DNA of 7,907 bases from Alphaproteobacteria bacterium (GTDB lineage Bacteria > Pseudomonadota > Alphaproteobacteria > Rhizobiales > Xanthobacteraceae): positions 1 to 7,907 of the forward strand of contig VAZH01000507.1 of assembly GCA_005884465.1 (NCBI GenBank), read 5' to 3'. Below, piece by piece: positions 6,695-7,907 of the stretch. Position numbers and translations under genes: made by a program. The notes below the pieces were generated by a model that was not told the origin of the DNA, made no database searches, and saw only the letters and a list, made by a program, of their open reading frames with translations. Positions within the stretch are counted from its first letter, which is position 1, and each line of letters starts with the position of its first letter.

Positions 6695-7708
6695 TCACTT
6701 GAAGGGGATAGCGTACATCAAGCCGCCGTTATTCCAGGTGGCGTTCAGGCCACGATCGAGCTTCAGCGGACTCGCCTTGCCGACGTGGCGCTCGAAGATC
6801 TCGGCGTAGTTGCCCCCCGCTTTAACTGCCTGCACCATCCACCTGTTGTCGAGGCCAAGGCGCGAACCGAGCTCTCCGGAGCTGCCGAGCAGACGCTGGA
6901 TGGCTGGCACGTTGCTGGATTTTGCCATTTCGTCGGCATTGGCTGCGTTTATGCCGAGTTCCTCCGCCTCGATCAGTCCATAGTGAAGCCAGGCGATGAT
7001 GTCGGTCCACACCTCGTCGCCGTTGCGCGTGAACGGCCCGAGCGGCTCCTTGCTGATCGTCTGCGGCAGGACGAGGTAATCGGCCGCGTTCGGCGCCGCT
7101 GTTGCAACCGCGCCGGCGAGCGCGGAGGCGTCCTGGGTCATGGCATCGCAACGCCCGCCGAAAAACGTCTGGTACATGGTGTCAATCCGATCGAACACCA
7201 GCGGCTTCCATTCGATGCCGTTGGCGCGACCGTAATCGCCGAGCGTCACCTCATGGGTTGTTCCCTGCGCGACGCAGACGGTGGCGCCGTTCAGCCCCTT
7301 CAGATCCTTCACGGCGCTGTCGCGCCGGACGACAAAACCCTGGCCGTCATAGAAATTGACCGGCCCCTGCCGCAGGCCGAGGGTCACGCCGCGCAGATAG
7401 GTCTGCGTCGAATTGCGATAAAGCACGTCGATCTCGCCGGACTGCAGAGCGGTGAACCGGTTTTGCGCGGTGAGCGCGACGTAGCGTACCTTGCTCGCGT
7501 CACCGAGAACTCCGGCTGCCAGCGCGCGGCAATAGTCGACATCAAGACCCTTGTAATTGCCCTGGGAGTCCGGAGCGGAGAATCCGGCAAAGCCGGCACT
7601 GACGCCGCATACGAGCGTGCCGCGCTGCTTGACGGTGTCCAGCGTTCCAGCGGTTGCCGCCGAAAACCATGCACTGAGCAATGCTGTAGCAATGATGACT
7701 CTCTTCAT
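6695..7708 (-). CDS. Periplasmic amino-acid-binding protein of an ABC transporter, AapJ/BztA-like
   Basis: This 337-residue precursor has a Sec signal peptide: Lys2-Arg3, a hydrophobic core at residues 4-18 and a probable cleavage after Ala-Thr-Ala20. The mature protein starts GTLDTVKQRGTLVCGVSAGF and contains GFSAPDSQGNYKGLDVDYCR, FTALQSGEIDVLYRNST and YDGQGFVVRRDS. These are hallmarks of the AapJ/BztA group, which delivers general L-amino acids, especially Glu, Gln and Asp, to a Q/M-type ABC permease. Length is normal. I chose the ATG at 7708 because a strong AGGAGG (7715-7720) stands six bases upstream. A longer reading from TTG at 7729 would place that ribosome site inside the coding region and spoil the signal peptide. 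The partner permeases and ATPase are not in the window; the gene ends at a terminator, so they can only lie upstream of the aminotransferase or elsewhere. The ligand is inferred from family only. Confidence 0.9.
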   Translation of the reverse strand: MKRVIIATALLSAWFSAATAGTLDTVKQRGTLVCGVSAGFAGFSAPDSQGNYKGLDVDYCRALAAGVLGDASKVRYVALTAQNRFTALQSGEIDVLYRNSTQTYLRGVTLGLRQGPVNFYDGQGFVVRRDSAVKDLKGLNGATVCVAQGTTHEVTLGDYGRANGIEWKPLVFDRIDTMYQTFFGGRCDAMTQDASALAGAVATAAPNAADYLVLPQTISKEPLGPFTRNGDEVWTDIIAWLHYGLIEAEELGINAANADEMAKSSNVPAIQRLLGSSGELGSRLGLDNRWMVQAVKAGGNYAEIFERHVGKASPLKLDRGLNATWNNGGLMYAIPFK

Positions 7709-7714
7709 TCTGCT

Positions 7715-7720
7715 CCTCCT
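7715..7720 (-). promoter_or_regulatory. Shine-Dalgarno AGGAGG for the binding-protein gene, overlapping the aminotransferase stop
   Basis: Read on the minus strand, TAG (7721-7719) of the aminotransferase shares its AG with AGGAGG, which lies six bases before the ATG at 7708. The overlap supports one transcript with coupled translation and fixes the start of the binding protein. Confidence 0.75.
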
Positions 7721-7907
7721 ATTGACCAACAGTTTTCAGTGCGCGGTCTACCGCAGAGCCGAGCCTGTCGACGATCATATCGATGTCGTCTGATGTCGCG
7801 ACGTAGGGCGGTGCGAGCAGGACATGGTCGCCGCGGCGGCCATCCACGGTCCCGCCGGCCGGGTAACAGGCGAGGCCGCTTTCGAACGCGGCGGCCTTGA
7901 TCCGATG
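7719..7907 (-). CDS. Class III PLP-dependent aminotransferase, C-terminal 62 residues only
   Basis: The minus-strand frame is open from the right edge of the window to a TAG at 7721-7719. It encodes the last 62 residues of a protein whose tail reads FESGLACYPAGGTVDGRRGD, then HVLLAPPYVATSDDIDMIVD. The GD-H-x-LLAPP-x-V/I-x-x-x-D-I pattern near the C-terminus is typical of fold-type I class III (omega/subgroup II) aminotransferases, often annotated as aspartate aminotransferase family proteins. These move an amino group from an omega- or other amino acid to pyruvate, 2-oxoglutarate or glyoxylate. The catalytic PLP lysine lies outside the window, so activity cannot be judged. It stands immediately upstream of the amino-acid-binding protein with a 10-base gap, suggesting uptake and deamination of the same compound. 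The donor substrate cannot be told from this fragment. Confidence 0.85.
   Translation of the reverse strand, partial: HRIKAAAFESGLACYPAGGTVDGRRGDHVLLAPPYVATSDDIDMIVDRLGSAVDRALKTVGQ

Noticed and set aside
6545..7900. Long plus-strand open frame (451 codons) opposite the binding protein and aminotransferase
   Set aside because: It lies antisense to a clear AapJ-like gene with signal peptide and ribosome site. Its translation shows no recognisable domain and is a by-product of GC-rich codon use.

Overview
This is a GC-rich, densely packed stretch of a bacterial chromosome. The protein families and gene style suggest an alphaproteobacterium, most likely in or near the Bradyrhizobium/Rhodopseudomonas group. 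That placement is inferred from protein character only; no rRNA or other taxonomic marker lies in the window.

Region 1 (bases 1-5647, + strand) is the 3' part of a polyol (sugar alcohol) uptake and catabolism operon. In order it encodes the C-terminal part of a SmoF/MtlF-type ABC permease, the partner SmoG/MtlG-type permease, the SmoK/MtlK-type ATPase, a short-chain dehydrogenase, an FGGY-family pentulose kinase (D-ribulokinase-like subgroup) and a PfkB-family kinase of fructokinase type. Gaps are only 3-27 bases, so the genes are probably cotranscribed. The first permease is cut by the window edge, and the periplasmic binding protein and any regulator must lie upstream. The implied pathway is polyol import, oxidation to a ketose by the dehydrogenase, then phosphorylation by one of the two kinases: FGGY for a pentulose such as D-ribulose, PfkB for fructose.

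Region 2 (bases 5648-6555, + strand) is a 110-base gap followed by an L-aspartate dehydrogenase-like gene. Its start is awkward: the only in-frame ATG lies inside the preceding kinase gene. A TTG at 5758 gives a protein of normal family length, while a better-placed ATG at 5744 is out of frame by one base.

Region 3 (bases 6556-6694) is a convergent intergenic space holding a perfect 12-bp GC-rich inverted repeat, probably a shared transcription terminator.

Region 4 (bases 6695-7907, - strand) is the end of a second operon: the C-terminus of a class III PLP-dependent aminotransferase, followed 10 bases later by an AapJ/BztA-type periplasmic amino-acid-binding protein. With the convergent aspartate dehydrogenase, this side of the window appears to concern amino-acid nitrogen rather than sugars.

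I see no mobile elements, CRISPR arrays, rRNA or tRNA genes. Most of the window is recognisable metabolism. The points that merit a second look are the unusual kinase/dehydrogenase combination in the polyol operon, the defective-looking start of the aspartate dehydrogenase gene, and the amino-acid-binding protein that has no transporter genes beside it.
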